46,439 nt of DNA from Thioalkalivibrio sp. (GCF_007692535.1 NZ_REBW01000144.1:1-46439); one strand, 5' to 3'; counted from the stretch's first letter, positions 14,241 to 24,853 are shown. Notes: a model not told the origin generated them from the letters alone. Numbers and translations: made by a program.

Positions 14241-16205
14241 ATGACCCAGAACATCGCCTCCAACCCCTTGCCTGATCCCGCGATCACGGAGGGGCTGCGC
14301 TTGCTCGGGAAACGGCGCTTGGCACTGGCCATCCATGACCGCTGCTTTCCGGGGCTGTCAGCCGAGGATGTCGGGCGGGGCTCGCCTTACAGTCGTGGCG
14401 CCAGGCAATTCGTCGCCTTTGTACGCAGCCTGGGTTTCGACACGATCCAGCTGGGGCCCATGGGGCAGACGCCCCGCGATGACCCTTCTCCCTACAACGG
14501 AACAGTGTTTTCCCGAAACGTCCTGAACCTCGATCTGGCAAGCCTGACGGGGGAAGGCGGCTCCAGTGATGTTTCCGGCGGCTTGCTGCATGCGGACACC
14601 CTCGAACGTCTGGTCGGGGAATGCCCGTGTGACGACGGCGCCCGCAGCGTGCATGGCTACGCTTTCGATGCCTGTCACATGGCCCTGGACGCGATCCATC
14701 AAAATTTCAAGGCGGCCCGCGCCCGAGGCGATCCCGGCGCCCTGAAACTCGATGCGGAGCTGGACCATTTCGCCGGACGCAATGGAGACTGGCTCGCACC
14801 CGACGCGCTGTACCACGCGCTGTCGGGGCATCATGGAGAACGGCATCACCGGCATTGGCCGGTAACCGATGCCGTCTGCCCCGATGCTGCACTGTACCGG
14901 CACATCGGCCAGCGACCGGATCCATGCACCTCGCGCCGGAGCGCGCTTTTCGATACATATCGCGATGAACTCGAACGCTATCGGCTGGGACAGTTCCTCG
15001 TCCACCGCCAGCACGCGGCGTTCCACGCCGAGACGAAGGGTCTGGGTTTGCGCCTTTACGGCGATCTCCAGGTGGGGCTCTCGGCATGCGATGAATGGAG
15101 CCGTGGCGGTATGCACCTGTCGGGTTACCGCATGGGTGCGCCACCCAGCCGCACCAATCGCGACGGACAACCCTGGGGCTACGGGGTGTATGACCCGGAC
15201 CAGTGCCTCGATGGTGACGGTGCGCCGGGGCCGGTGCTGCGTTTCATGCTCGCGCGGATCGAAAAGATGTTGGGAGAGTTCGATGGGCTGCGCATCGATC
15301 ACCCTCATGGTCTCGTGTGCCCGTGGGTATACCGTGGCGACGACCCCGACCCCAGTCATGCGGTGCAGCATGGTGCGCGGCTGTTCTCGTCGCCGCATCT
15401 CGCCGACCATCCGGACCTTGGTCGTTTTGCCATCGCCGGGGTGGAGCAGCTGAACCAGGCCGTTCCCCGCTATGCGGACGAATGGGTGCGGTGGCTGCGA
15501 CCGGATCAGGTCGGGCGCTACGCCCTGCTGCTGGACACGGTCGTGAGCGTGGTGCGGGAGCATGGGGGATCGAGCGAAGATATTCCCTGCGAGGTGTTGA
15601 GCACATTGCCTTATCCCGTGGCGAGTGCCATCAGGCGCCAGGGTCTGGGACGGTTTCGGGTGACGCAGAAGGCGGATCTCTTCAACCGTGATGACGTCTA
15701 CCGCAGTGAGAACGCCGAGGCCCGGGACTGGATCATGGTGGGCACGCACGACACGCCCCCGATCTGGCACCTGGCCCGCGAGTGGGTGGAGGAGGGTGAG
15801 CGGGCCCGGCAGGAGGCGGACTATCTTGCCGCGCGACTCGTCCCCGCCGGGGAACGTGAGGCATTCGCGCGCGAGTTGGCCGGGAATCGCAACAAACTGG
15901 TGCATGCCAAATTGGCGGATGTGTTCGCGAGTCCCGCAGAGCAGGTCATGGTGTTCTTCGCCGATCTCCTGGGTCAGGAACAGACATACAACCGGGCCGG
16001 CTTCGTCGATCTGGAAAACTGGACCCTGCGCGTGCCCCGCGACTATGCCACTTCGTTTCCGCGCGCGGTGGCGCGGGGCGACGCCCTGAACCTGCATTGC
16101 GTGCTGGCGCTGGCGTTGCGCGCGCGAGGCGATGATTTCGCGCGGCTCCACGGCGATCTGATCGGGCGTCTGCGCGAACAATCGGGGTGGTGGTGTGGTG
16201 AGTGA
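14241..16205 (+). CDS. Divergent second GH77 (4-alpha-glucanotransferase-like)
   Basis: DTIQLGPMGQTPRDDPSPYNGTVFSRNVLNLDL, RLYGDLQVGLS, GYGVYDPDQ, GLRIDHPHGL, IPCEVLSTLP, MVGTHDTPPIWHLAREW; begins 2 nt after the malQ stop. Confidence 0.82.
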   Translation: MTQNIASNPLPDPAITEGLRLLGKRRLALAIHDRCFPGLSAEDVGRGSPYSRGARQFVAFVRSLGFDTIQLGPMGQTPRDDPSPYNGTVFSRNVLNLDLASLTGEGGSSDVSGGLLHADTLERLVGECPCDDGARSVHGYAFDACHMALDAIHQNFKAARARGDPGALKLDAELDHFAGRNGDWLAPDALYHALSGHHGERHHRHWPVTDAVCPDAALYRHIGQRPDPCTSRRSALFDTYRDELERYRLGQFLVHRQHAAFHAETKGLGLRLYGDLQVGLSACDEWSRGGMHLSGYRMGAPPSRTNRDGQPWGYGVYDPDQCLDGDGAPGPVLRFMLARIEKMLGEFDGLRIDHPHGLVCPWVYRGDDPDPSHAVQHGARLFSSPHLADHPDLGRFAIAGVEQLNQAVPRYADEWVRWLRPDQVGRYALLLDTVVSVVREHGGSSEDIPCEVLSTLPYPVASAIRRQGLGRFRVTQKADLFNRDDVYRSENAEARDWIMVGTHDTPPIWHLAREWVEEGERARQEADYLAARLVPAGEREAFARELAGNRNKLVHAKLADVFASPAEQVMVFFADLLGQEQTYNRAGFVDLENWTLRVPRDYATSFPRAVARGDALNLHCVLALALRARGDDFARLHGDLIGRLREQSGWWCGE

Positions 16206-16208
16206 AAT

Positions 16209-16224
16209 GCGTCGTTTGCGACGC
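16209..16224. repeat. Short perfect hairpin gcgtcg-tttg-cgacgc downstream of the second GH77 gene
   Basis: Direct reading; no T-tract follows, so a factor-independent terminator is not claimed. Confidence 0.5.
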
Positions 16225-16325
16225 GCCTCCAGCGGTCGTGTGCGTCGACCGGCCTGGGGGGCGGGATCAGGTGATGCAGGGAAAGTCCATACTTAGGTAG
16301 TTACTTCTTCCGGAGGCGCCACGCT

Positions 16326-18983
16326 ATGAGTGCTGAAACCATCGAAGAACTCCTTTCTTCCCGGTCCGTATCGGAGGATCAGGCGGCTGTCGTGACGATG
16401 AGCCGCGACGACCTCGACACCACTTCGCGAGCGGATCTCCTCGCGCGTGCCGGACGCTTGACGGCTGGTCTGCAGGATGCCGGTCTGGAGAAGGGGGATC
16501 GGGTCTTGATTCTCGCGCCCAACAGCGCGGACTGGGTGGCATCGGCGCTGGGCGTGATGAATGCCGGCGCTGTAGTTGTGCCCCTGGATACCCAGATGCC
16601 GGGTGAGGATCTGGAACATGCCCTGTCGGATTCCGAGCCGCGATTCGTCTTCACGACCTCCTCGCTGAAGGATCGTCTTCCTGATGACCTGGACGACGTG
16701 CGGGTTTATCTGTTCGATGCCGAGTCGGATGCCTCGGACAGTTGGGTCGGCCTGCTTGCGGACGAACCGGCGTCGGCCGTGGCCGAGAAGGATGACGTGG
16801 CCGCGATCTTCTACACCTCCGGCACGACGGGGCCGCCCAAGGGGGTGCCGTTGACGCACAAGAACCTGAGCAGCAATGTGGAGGCTCTGTGCGCCCAGGA
16901 ACTCGCGGACGACAGCGACCGGGTCCTGGTTCCCCTGCCGTTTCATCACGTCTACCCCTTCACTGTGGGCATCCTGATCCCGCTGACGCTGGGAGCCCCG
17001 ATCATTGTGCCCTTCTCGCTGGTGGGCCCGCAGATCGTCCGGGGCCTTCGCGAAGGCGAGGCCACGGTGATGCTGGGCGTACCACGCCTCTATGAGGCTG
17101 TATGGAACGCACTGGAGGATCGCGTCGCCGGGCGAGGCCGGATCGCGGCGCTGCTGTTTCGGCAGACGCTGGGGGTCTCCAGGCTTGCGCGCCGGCGTCT
17201 CGGCCTGCGTCTGGGTCGGCGCCTGTTTGCCAGTCTGCATCGCCGTCTCGCACCGCGCCTGCGACTGGTCGTCGCTGGCGGTGCGGCGCTGGATCCCGAG
17301 CTGGGACGCAAGCTGCAGGCGCTGGGCTGGGAAGTGGCCACCGGCTACGGGCTCAGCGAAACCTCTCCGATTCTGACCTACAACCCGCCCGATCGCTTGC
17401 GGCTGGAGGCCGCGGGTCTGGCCCTGCCCGGCGTGGAACTCGCCATCGACGACTCCGATTCCTCCGATGGACGTGGAGAAGTAATGGCCCGGGGTCCGAA
17501 CGTTTTCGCCGGTTACCTGAATCTGCCGGATAAGACCAAAGAGGTCCTCGACGAGGACGGCTGGTTCCGTACCGGGGACACGGGTGAGCTGGACGACGAT
17601 GGCTATCTGCATCTGCACGGTCGCGAGTCGTCGATGATCCTTCTTTCCGGAGGCGAGAACGTCGATCCGGAACGCGTCGAGGATGCGTTGAAGGCCCTCG
17701 ACGAACTGCGGGAGGTCGGGGTCCTCGCGCATGACGATCGTCTTGCAGCCGTCGTCGTCCCGGAGTCGAAGCTGTTGCGCGAGGTGACCGGTGAAGACCT
17801 CGAGAAGCGGGTGAAAAATGCGGTGAAGGAGGCCGCGAAGAAACTGCCCAGCCACCATCGGCCGGGGACCGTCCGTATTGCGCTGGATCCGCTGCCGCGC
17901 ACGCGCCTGGGCAAGCTGCGCCGGCACAAACTGGAGGAGCTGTTCGAAAAACTGGGGGAAAGCGACGCCGTTTCCGAGGCGAAACCCGAACCCGTGTCGC
18001 CGGAATCCATGGCGCCCGAGGACCAGCAGCTGTTATCGGACCCCGGCGCGGAGCGTACCTGGAAGTACCTGGCGGAGCGTTTTCACGACCTGCGTCTCAC
18101 CCCGGACAGCAGCCTGGCGGAGGAGCTGGGAATCGATTCGCTCAGTTGGGTGGATCTGACGCTGGCACTGCAGGACCGTGCCGGCATCGACCTCGACGAC
18201 TCGGCGATCGAGCGGGTCGAGACCGTGCGCGATCTGCTACAGGAGGCGGCCGGCGCCTCCGAGGCCAAGGAGGGGCGCGGCGAACTGAAGGAACAGCTCA
18301 AGGAACCCGAATCACTGCTCGACGATGAACAGAAGCAGGATCTGGAGCCGCCTGGACCGGTACGCCGGATCCTGGGTCGGATCGTGCTGGGGCCGGCCCG
18401 GCTCGTGGGCCGGTTGCTGTTGCGCGTGGAGGTTCAGGGGCAGTTTCCGGACGACGGGCCGTATCTGATCGCACCGCGCCATCTGAGCTTCGTCGATCCC
18501 TTGGCGCTCCTGCCCGCCCTGAGTAGAAGGCAGCTCGAATCGCTTTACTGGGCCGGCCTCGAGGCCTACCTGTTTTCCAACCGCCTCACCCGTGCATTCA
18601 GCCGCACGGCCCGCATCCTGCCAATCGATCCGGGTTCTGCACCACGACGAAGCCTGGCCATTGCGGCGGCCTGCCTCGAACGCGGCCACAGTCTGATCTG
18701 GTTTCCCGAGGGTGAGCGTTCCCCGGACGGCAAGCTTCAGCGCCTGCGGCCCGGCATCGGGCTGGTCCTGGCGGCGCAGCCGGTGCCCGTGATTCCGGTG
18801 TGGATCGACGGCACATGGGAAGTGATGCCGCCGGGACAACGCTTCCCGCGCCCCGGGAAGGTGCGGTTGATCATTGGTGATCCGATTTCCCCCGATTCCT
18901 ACGGGACGGATGAGCGGGAGATCGTCGAGACCCTGCAATCCAGGCTGGAGGACCTGGACAAGGCGTCGAAGTCAGACGACTGA
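16326..18983 (+). CDS. Fusion of AMP-dependent acyl ligase (ANL) + acyl-carrier domain + 1-acylglycerol-3-phosphate acyltransferase (PlsC-like); Aas-like
   Basis: IFYTSGTTGPPKGVPLTH and WFRTGDTGELDDDGYLHLHGR (ANL); ELGIDSLSWVDLTLAL (carrier-domain DSL serine); RHLSFVDPLALLPAL (HX4D) and FPEGERSPDGKLQRLRPG (PlsC). Upstream cggagg. Confidence 0.9.
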   Translation: MSAETIEELLSSRSVSEDQAAVVTMSRDDLDTTSRADLLARAGRLTAGLQDAGLEKGDRVLILAPNSADWVASALGVMNAGAVVVPLDTQMPGEDLEHALSDSEPRFVFTTSSLKDRLPDDLDDVRVYLFDAESDASDSWVGLLADEPASAVAEKDDVAAIFYTSGTTGPPKGVPLTHKNLSSNVEALCAQELADDSDRVLVPLPFHHVYPFTVGILIPLTLGAPIIVPFSLVGPQIVRGLREGEATVMLGVPRLYEAVWNALEDRVAGRGRIAALLFRQTLGVSRLARRRLGLRLGRRLFASLHRRLAPRLRLVVAGGAALDPELGRKLQALGWEVATGYGLSETSPILTYNPPDRLRLEAAGLALPGVELAIDDSDSSDGRGEVMARGPNVFAGYLNLPDKTKEVLDEDGWFRTGDTGELDDDGYLHLHGRESSMILLSGGENVDPERVEDALKALDELREVGVLAHDDRLAAVVVPESKLLREVTGEDLEKRVKNAVKEAAKKLPSHHRPGTVRIALDPLPRTRLGKLRRHKLEELFEKLGESDAVSEAKPEPVSPESMAPEDQQLLSDPGAERTWKYLAERFHDLRLTPDSSLAEELGIDSLSWVDLTLALQDRAGIDLDDSAIERVETVRDLLQEAAGASEAKEGRGELKEQLKEPESLLDDEQKQDLEPPGPVRRILGRIVLGPARLVGRLLLRVEVQGQFPDDGPYLIAPRHLSFVDPLALLPALSRRQLESLYWAGLEAYLFSNRLTRAFSRTARILPIDPGSAPRRSLAIAAACLERGHSLIWFPEGERSPDGKLQRLRPGIGLVLAAQPVPVIPVWIDGTWEVMPPGQRFPRPGKVRLIIGDPISPDSYGTDEREIVETLQSRLEDLDKASKSDD

Positions 18984-19070
18984 GGATTCGACAAACCGTA
19001 AACATCTGGGCGTCCGCGCCGCTTCTGGTGCGATCGCTGCCCATCGGAGAACGACAGGAGGACCTGCACA

Positions 19071-21497
19071 ATGAGCAAGGAACCGTTGACTCTGAGACTC
19101 TCGGAACTGACCAATGCGGACACTGCCATGGTCGGCGGGAAGAACGCCAGTCTGGGCGAGATGATCGCCACACTGGAGACGCGTGGCATCCGGGTGCCGG
19201 GTGGTTTTGCCACCACGGCGGCGGCCTACTGGCGCTTCATCGACGACAACGACCTGCGCGACCGCATCGAAAGCGCCATGGGCGAACTGAAATCCGACCA
19301 GTCCAATCTGAAGACCGTCGGTGCCAAGGTCCGGCGGATGATCGAGGGGGGGCGCTGGCCGGAGGATCTCGCGCACGCGATCGTCGAAGCCTACGACGAG
19401 ATGCGCCGTGAAACGGGAATGAAGGACCTGGACGTAGCGGTGCGTTCCTCGGCCACGGCGGAGGATCTGCCCACGGCCAGTTTCGCGGGCCAGCTCGAGA
19501 CGTTTCTCAACATCCGCGGGCACGATGCATTGCTCGACGCCTGCCGCAAATGCTACGCGTCGCTGTTCACGAACCGCGCCATCGCCTACCGTGAGCGACA
19601 GGGCTTCGATCATCTGCAGGTGGCCCTGTCGGTTGGCGTTCAGCGGATGGTGCGTTCCGACAAGGCCGGATCCGGGGTGATGTTCTCGCTGGACACGGAA
19701 ACCGGATATCCGGACGTCGTGCTGATCAATGCCGCCTGGGGACTGGGCGAGACGGTCGTCCAGGGCAGTGTCGATCCCGACGAGTACCACGTTTTCAAGC
19801 CACTACTGTCACAGGCGCAGCCGGACGGTCCGTTGCTCCCGATCATCGAGAAGCGCCGCGGGGGCAAGGACATCAAGATGGTCTATGCGAAGAAGAAAGG
19901 CGACGAAGGTACCGCGCGCACCGTTGAAACCTCGAAAAAGGAACAAGCCGCCTTCGTGCTCTCCGACGAGGAAATCCTCACGCTGGGTCGTTGGGGTGCG
20001 ATCATCGAGGCGCATTACGGCAAACCCATGGACATCGAATGGGCGAAGGATGGCGACAGCGGTGAACTGTTCATCGTCCAGGCGCGTCCCGAGACCGTGC
20101 ATTCCCAGAAGGCGAACGAGCCATTCCGGTCCTGGAAGCTGCTGTCCAAGGGCAGGAAGCTGGTCGAGGGAACGGCCATTGGGGATGCCGTGGCCACCGG
20201 GATCGTGCGGGTGCTGGAAAGCCCCGAGGAGAGCGACAAGCTGAAGGAAGGCGACGTGCTGGTCACCGGCATGACCGATCCCGACTGGGTGCCCGTGATG
20301 AAAAAGGCCGCCGCCATTGTGACCGATCACGGTGGACGTACCAGTCACGCGGCGATCGTGTCCCGTGAATTGGGCGTGACGGCAGTGGTCGGAGTCGGCA
20401 ATGCCAGCGCGGAGTTGAAGGACGGTCAGGAGGTGACGGTGTCCTGTGCGGAGGGGCAGCGGGGCTTTGTCTACGAAGGCGAGGCCGAGGTCGAGGTCAG
20501 CGAGACCGATCCCGACGAGATCGAGGACACGCAGACCGACATCATGATCAATCTCGCCAACCCCGGGGCGGCGTACCGCTGGTGGAGGCTGCCTGCCAAG
20601 GGGATCGGTCTGGCCCGAATCGAGTTCATCATCGGCAATGACATCAAGGTGCATCCGCTGGCCCTGATGCATCCGGACCGTGTCGACGACGATGCGGCGA
20701 AGAAGGAGATTGACGACCTCACCCAGGGCTACAAGGACGGAGCGGAGTTCTTCGTCGATCGAATGGCGCGAGGGATCGCGCGGTTGGCGGCGGCGCAGTG
20801 GCCAGAGCCAGCGATCGTCCGGCTGTCCGACTTCAAGACCAACGAGTATGCCGGGTTGATCGGGGGCCGGGGTTTCGAGCCCGAGGAGGCCAATCCAATG
20901 CTCGGTTGGCGCGGTGCCAGCCGTTATGTCGACGGTCCCTACGCCGAGGCCTTTGCGCTGGAGTGCGCCGCGCTGCGTCGTGCACGGGAAGAAATCGGGC
21001 TGGAGAACATCCGCGTGATGATTCCGTTCTGCCGGACCGTTGACGAGGCCGATCGCGTCCTGGCTACGATGGCCGAGCATGGGTTGGTCCGGGGCAAGGC
21101 AGGGCTTGAGATCTACATGATGGTGGAGATCCCGTCGAACGTGATCCTCGCTCGCGATTTCGGCGCGCGGGTCGATGGCTTTTCCATCGGCACCAACGAT
21201 CTGACGCAACTCGTACTGGGCGTCGATCGGGACAACGATCTTCTTTCATCGCAGTTCGACGCGCGCGATCCTGCGGTCAAGGCGTCGATCGCGGAGCTGC
21301 TGGAAAAGGCCCGCGATGTCGGCGTGAAGACCGGCCTGTGCGGTCAGGCCCCCAGCGATTACCCGGAGTTCGCGGGCTTTCTGGTCGAGCACCGGATCGA
21401 CAGCATTTCCGTCAGTCCCGACAGTTTCATCGCCGTGAAGCGGATCGTTGCCCAGGCCGAGCGCGAGCGGGATCTCGCGGATGCGAGTGCCCCCTGA
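19071..21497 (+). CDS. ppsA: Phosphoenolpyruvate synthase
   Basis: NADTAMVGGKNASLGEMIATL, VRSSATAEDLPTASFAGQ, TDHGGRTSHAAIVSRELGV (phosphohistidine motif), SIGTNDLTQLVLGVDRD; upstream acaggagg. Confidence 0.95.
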   Translation: MSKEPLTLRLSELTNADTAMVGGKNASLGEMIATLETRGIRVPGGFATTAAAYWRFIDDNDLRDRIESAMGELKSDQSNLKTVGAKVRRMIEGGRWPEDLAHAIVEAYDEMRRETGMKDLDVAVRSSATAEDLPTASFAGQLETFLNIRGHDALLDACRKCYASLFTNRAIAYRERQGFDHLQVALSVGVQRMVRSDKAGSGVMFSLDTETGYPDVVLINAAWGLGETVVQGSVDPDEYHVFKPLLSQAQPDGPLLPIIEKRRGGKDIKMVYAKKKGDEGTARTVETSKKEQAAFVLSDEEILTLGRWGAIIEAHYGKPMDIEWAKDGDSGELFIVQARPETVHSQKANEPFRSWKLLSKGRKLVEGTAIGDAVATGIVRVLESPEESDKLKEGDVLVTGMTDPDWVPVMKKAAAIVTDHGGRTSHAAIVSRELGVTAVVGVGNASAELKDGQEVTVSCAEGQRGFVYEGEAEVEVSETDPDEIEDTQTDIMINLANPGAAYRWWRLPAKGIGLARIEFIIGNDIKVHPLALMHPDRVDDDAAKKEIDDLTQGYKDGAEFFVDRMARGIARLAAAQWPEPAIVRLSDFKTNEYAGLIGGRGFEPEEANPMLGWRGASRYVDGPYAEAFALECAALRRAREEIGLENIRVMIPFCRTVDEADRVLATMAEHGLVRGKAGLEIYMMVEIPSNVILARDFGARVDGFSIGTNDLTQLVLGVDRDNDLLSSQFDARDPAVKASIAELLEKARDVGVKTGLCGQAPSDYPEFAGFLVEHRIDSISVSPDSFIAVKRIVAQAERERDLADASAP

Positions 21498-21598
21498 TCA
21501 CGGCTTTGCATGCAATGCCGGCGCAGGATCCGTTGCGGCATGGGGCTGTCAGTACAGGGATCACGTTGGCAACACGACGAGGAGGTAGAGTCACCACG

Positions 21599-23545
21599 AT
21601 GAAACAGGGACGCAAGCGCGACGCAGGCAAGGATTCGAGGAAGAAGCCGGGACGCGACTGGAGCAGTGGCACCGGCGACTCGAGAGGTGCGCCTGACGGC
21701 GTCTGGGAGAAGTGGCTGATCTTCGTCTGGCTGTCGCTCGCCCTTCTGTTCGCGTTTCATTTGATGGAGCAGTGGGAGGAACAGCCCCAGCACACGGTTT
21801 TGACCTACAGCGAATTTCTGCAGGCGCTCGAGGAGGGTCATGTCCGCGAGGTGGTCCTGCGGGGACAGGATGTCAGGGGCAACCTGACGGAAGCCGGCCG
21901 CGAAGCTCTGGACGTCGAGGAGCCTGGGTCATTCGAGACGGTCCGCCCGGAGCTGGCCGGCGAGTCCCTGTTGCAGAAGCTTCAGGAGTCTGAGGTGGAT
22001 ATCGCCGCGGAACCGGCCGAGCTGCCCTGGTGGCAACAGATGCTGATCCGTGCCTTGCCCTTTCTGCTGCTGCTGGGTCTGCTGGTGTGGTTCTGGTATC
22101 GCATGCAGCAGCGCACGATGGCCGGGGGCGGCGGCGCATTCGGTTTCGGCAAATCGACCGCCAAGCGGATTCGCAGCGAAGACAGCGACACGCGCATGGA
22201 TGACGTCGCCGGCGTCGAGAATGCGAAGAAGGAAATCATGGAAACGGTGGAATTCCTGAAGGACCCCGATCGCTTTCGGGAACTTGGTGCGCGAATCCCC
22301 CGCGGTATCCTGATGATGGGACCGCCCGGCACCGGCAAGACGCTTCTCGCACGAGCGGTGGCGGGTGAAGCAGGTGTGCCGTTCTTCAGCATCAGCGGTT
22401 CGGAATTCATCGAGATGTTCGTCGGCATGGGGGCCTCCCGCGTTCGTGACATGTTCAAGCGTGCCAAGGAGGAGGCGCCCTCGGTGGTCTTCATCGATGA
22501 GCTCGACGCGGTCGGTCGCTCCCGCGGCGCCGGCATGGGGGGTGGCCACGACGAGCGGGAGCAGACGCTGAACCAGATCCTGTCCGAGATGGATGGTTTC
22601 GAGGGCGAGGAATCAGTGGTGGTGCTGGCCGCGACCAACCGGCCCGACGTGCTGGACAAGGCGTTGCTCCGGCCTGGGCGGTTCGACCGCAAGATCACCC
22701 TGGAGAACCCCCATCGCGAGGCTCGGCGGGCCATCCTGAAAGTGCACACCAAGTCGATGCCGCTGGCGGATGACGTCGATCTCGACCGCATCGCCGCCGG
22801 GACCATCGGGTTCTCCGGTGCCGATCTGCGCAACCTGGCCAACGAGGCGGCGCTGTTTGCCGGGCGCCGTGGATTGGAACGGGTGGACGGGGCCTGCTTT
22901 TCCGATGCCCGCGACCGAATCATGCTGGGCGAGACGCGGGAACAGGGGCTTTCGGACCAGGATCGTCACATCGTCGCCTACCACGAGGCAGGGCATGCGC
23001 TGCTGGCCTATTTGTTGCCCAATGCCGATGCGCTAGAGAAGGTGACCGTGGTTCCCCGGGGGCGCGCCCTCGGCGTGACGGCCCAGGTGCCTGAAGAGGA
23101 GCGGTACAACTTCAGCGAGGCCTATCTGCGCGACAAGATTGCGGTGATGTTCGGCGGCCGGCTGGCGGAATCGATCATCTTCAACGAGGTGAGCAGCGGC
23201 GCGGAGAACGATCTCCGGCAGGCGACCCGCCTGGCGCGAAAAATGGTCGCGCACTGGGGCATGAGTGAACGGATTGGGCCGGTTTCCTTTCCCCAGAGTG
23301 AGCAGCAGGTCTTCCTCGGTCGGGAACTGGGCCAGGAGCGGGAACACAGTGAGACCACTGCGACCGCCATCGACGAAGAGATCAGGGCGCTGCTCGGTGC
23401 GATCGAACGCGGTGCGCGAGAGACACTGGAGGAAAACCGCGATGCGCTGGAGACGCTCGCGGAGGCATTGGAGGAGCGTGAAACGCTCGAAGTCGAGGAA
23501 ATTCGGGAGATCCTGAAAGGAAAGGTTCGGCAAGAAAAGGCCTGA
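21599..23545 (+). CDS. ftsH: FtsH-family AAA+ membrane zinc metalloprotease
   Basis: Two hydrophobic N-terminal segments, GPPGTGKT (Walker A), [15 protein letters not shown] (Walker B), [11 protein letters not shown] (HExxH), [14 protein letters not shown]. Start set to ATG 21599 (gaggtagag upstream) rather than ORF 21338, which overlaps ppsA. Confidence 0.93.
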   Translation: MKQGRKRDAGKDSRKKPGRDWSSGTGDSRGAPDGVWEKWLIFVWLSLALLFAFHLMEQWEEQPQHTVLTYSEFLQALEEGHVREVVLRGQDVRGNLTEAGREALDVEEPGSFETVRPELAGESLLQKLQESEVDIAAEPAELPWWQQMLIRALPFLLLLGLLVWFWYRMQQRTMAGGGGAFGFGKSTAKRIRSEDSDTRMDDVAGVENAKKEIMETVEFLKDPDRFRELGARIPRGILMMGPPGTGKTLLARAVAGEAGVPFFSISGSEFIEMFVGMGASRVRDMFKRAKEEAPSVVFIDELDAVGRSRGAGMGGGHDEREQTLNQILSEMDGFEGEESVVVLAATNRPDVLDKALLRPGRFDRKITLENPHREARRAILKVHTKSMPLADDVDLDRIAAGTIGFSGADLRNLANEAALFAGRRGLERVDGACFSDARDRIMLGETREQGLSDQDRHIVAYHEAGHALLAYLLPNADALEKVTVVPRGRALGVTAQVPEEERYNFSEAYLRDKIAVMFGGRLAESIIFNEVSSGAENDLRQATRLARKMVAHWGMSERIGPVSFPQSEQQVFLGRELGQEREHSETTATAIDEEIRALLGAIERGARETLEENRDALETLAEALEERETLEVEEIREILKGKVRQEKA

Positions 23546-23662
23546 TCTCCGCAAGCCCCCTGGACAGGGTGGTCGGCCGAATGCTTTCCCGTTGAACTCT
23601 CTGCCATCGCGAGTGGGCCATGAATCGGGCCCTTGTGAAATCCAACCCTTGGAGACTATGCC

Positions 23663-24178
23663 ATGAGCCTTGATGACAAACACGTCGCCATCCTGGTTGA
23701 GGACGATTACCAGGAGCTTGAACTGCATTACCCGCGCCTGCGGTTGCTGGAGGCCGGGGTGCGCGTCTCCGTGCTGGGCGCTGGCAAGCCCGGATACGCC
23801 AGTGCAAAGGGTTACACGGTGACGGCGGACGCAAGCGCCGATGACGTCGACCCCGCTGTTTTCGACGCGGTGATCATCCCGGGCGGAATGGCACCTGACA
23901 AGATGCGAAGGCACCGCGCGATGGTCGATCTGGTGCGGGCGATCCATGAGCAGGGCAAGCCGGTGGCATGGATCTGTCACGGTGGGTGGATGGCGGTGTC
24001 GGCCGGTATCCTGCGCGGAAAGCGGGCGACGTCCTTTCACTCGATCCGCGATGACATGGTCAATGCGGGGGCCGAGTGGTGTGACGAGGAGGTTGTGCGC
24101 GACGGCAATCTGATCAGCAGCCGCACCCCCGACGATCTGCCCGCCTTTTCCCGTACGTTCCTCGAGGCGTTGGGCTGA
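23663..24178 (+). CDS. DJ-1/PfpI family (class I glutamine amidotransferase-like) protein
   Basis: VAILVEDDYQELELHYPRLRLLEAGVRVSVLG, VIIPGGMAPDKMRR, AWICHGGWMAVSAGILRGKRATSF (nucleophile-elbow Cys). Confidence 0.87.
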   Translation: MSLDDKHVAILVEDDYQELELHYPRLRLLEAGVRVSVLGAGKPGYASAKGYTVTADASADDVDPAVFDAVIIPGGMAPDKMRRHRAMVDLVRAIHEQGKPVAWICHGGWMAVSAGILRGKRATSFHSIRDDMVNAGAEWCDEEVVRDGNLISSRTPDDLPAFSRTFLEALG

Positions 24179-24185
24179 TCCGGTC

Positions 24186-24689
24186 ATGACGACGATCCGG
24201 TATGCGAACAGTGGGGACGCGGCCGCGATTGCGGCCATATGGAATCCGCAGATCCTCGACACCGCGTTCACCTTCGATCACCGGGTCTACTCGGTGGATG
24301 ACATCGCAGCCATGATCGTGCAGCGTCAGGCTGCCGGCCATGTCTGGTTTGTCGTGGAGCACGGGGGACAAGTTTCGGGCTTTGCCAGTTTTGCGCCGTT
24401 CCGTCAGGGCGATGGTTATGGCCGGACGATGGAGCACACCATCTTTCTGGATCCGGAGGCTGGAGGTGATGGCCTGGGTGAAACCCTGATGCAGGCCATC
24501 GAGCACGAGGCGCGGGCGCGGGGCGTGCATTCCCTGATCGCCTGTGTGACGGGCGAGAACGGCGTCGCCCTGAAGTTCCACCGGAATCTCGGGTTTGCGA
24601 CGGTCGGCATGATTCCGCAGGCTGGTTGCAAGTTCGGTCGCTGGATCGATCTGGTGATCCTGCAGAAAATGCTTCCTGATTCGAAATGA
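24186..24689 (+). CDS. GNAT-family N-acetyltransferase (phosphinothricin acetyltransferase-like)
   Basis: IRYANSGDAAAIAAIWNPQILDTAFTFD, TIFLDPEAGGDGLGETLMQAIEHEARARGVHSLIACVTGENGVALKFHRNLGFATVG. Confidence 0.85.
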   Translation: MTTIRYANSGDAAAIAAIWNPQILDTAFTFDHRVYSVDDIAAMIVQRQAAGHVWFVVEHGGQVSGFASFAPFRQGDGYGRTMEHTIFLDPEAGGDGLGETLMQAIEHEARARGVHSLIACVTGENGVALKFHRNLGFATVGMIPQAGCKFGRWIDLVILQKMLPDSK

Positions 24690-24762
24690 TGCGCTCCGAT
24701 CAGCAGCCCGAGTGCAGGCCGCCCGTGGTCGGATTCGTGTTGTTTGAAGGGGCGCGGATGGA

Positions 24763-24833
24763 TGTGGGAGGCCAGCCCCTGGCCGATGGGTTTTCCGGCC
24801 CCAGATCGGCGAGAGGGCTCGCCTCCTACGGGC
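24763..24833. repeat. REPIN-like imperfect inverted repeat (copy A)
   Basis: gtgggaggccagcccctggccgat ... atcggcgagagggctcgcctcctacgg; the reverse complement of the right arm (..gtaggaggcgagccctctcgccgat) resembles the left arm. Core gggttttccggc is shared with copy B at ~35524. Confidence 0.75.
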
Positions 24834-24853
24834 AATCAGGAACACGAAAGGCT

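Noticed and set aside
14358-16181. 607-aa antisense ORF over the second GH77, plus similar long antisense ORFs at 2147-3679, 19809-21209 and 30115-31869
   Set aside because: Same high-GC antisense artefact; no conserved motifs.
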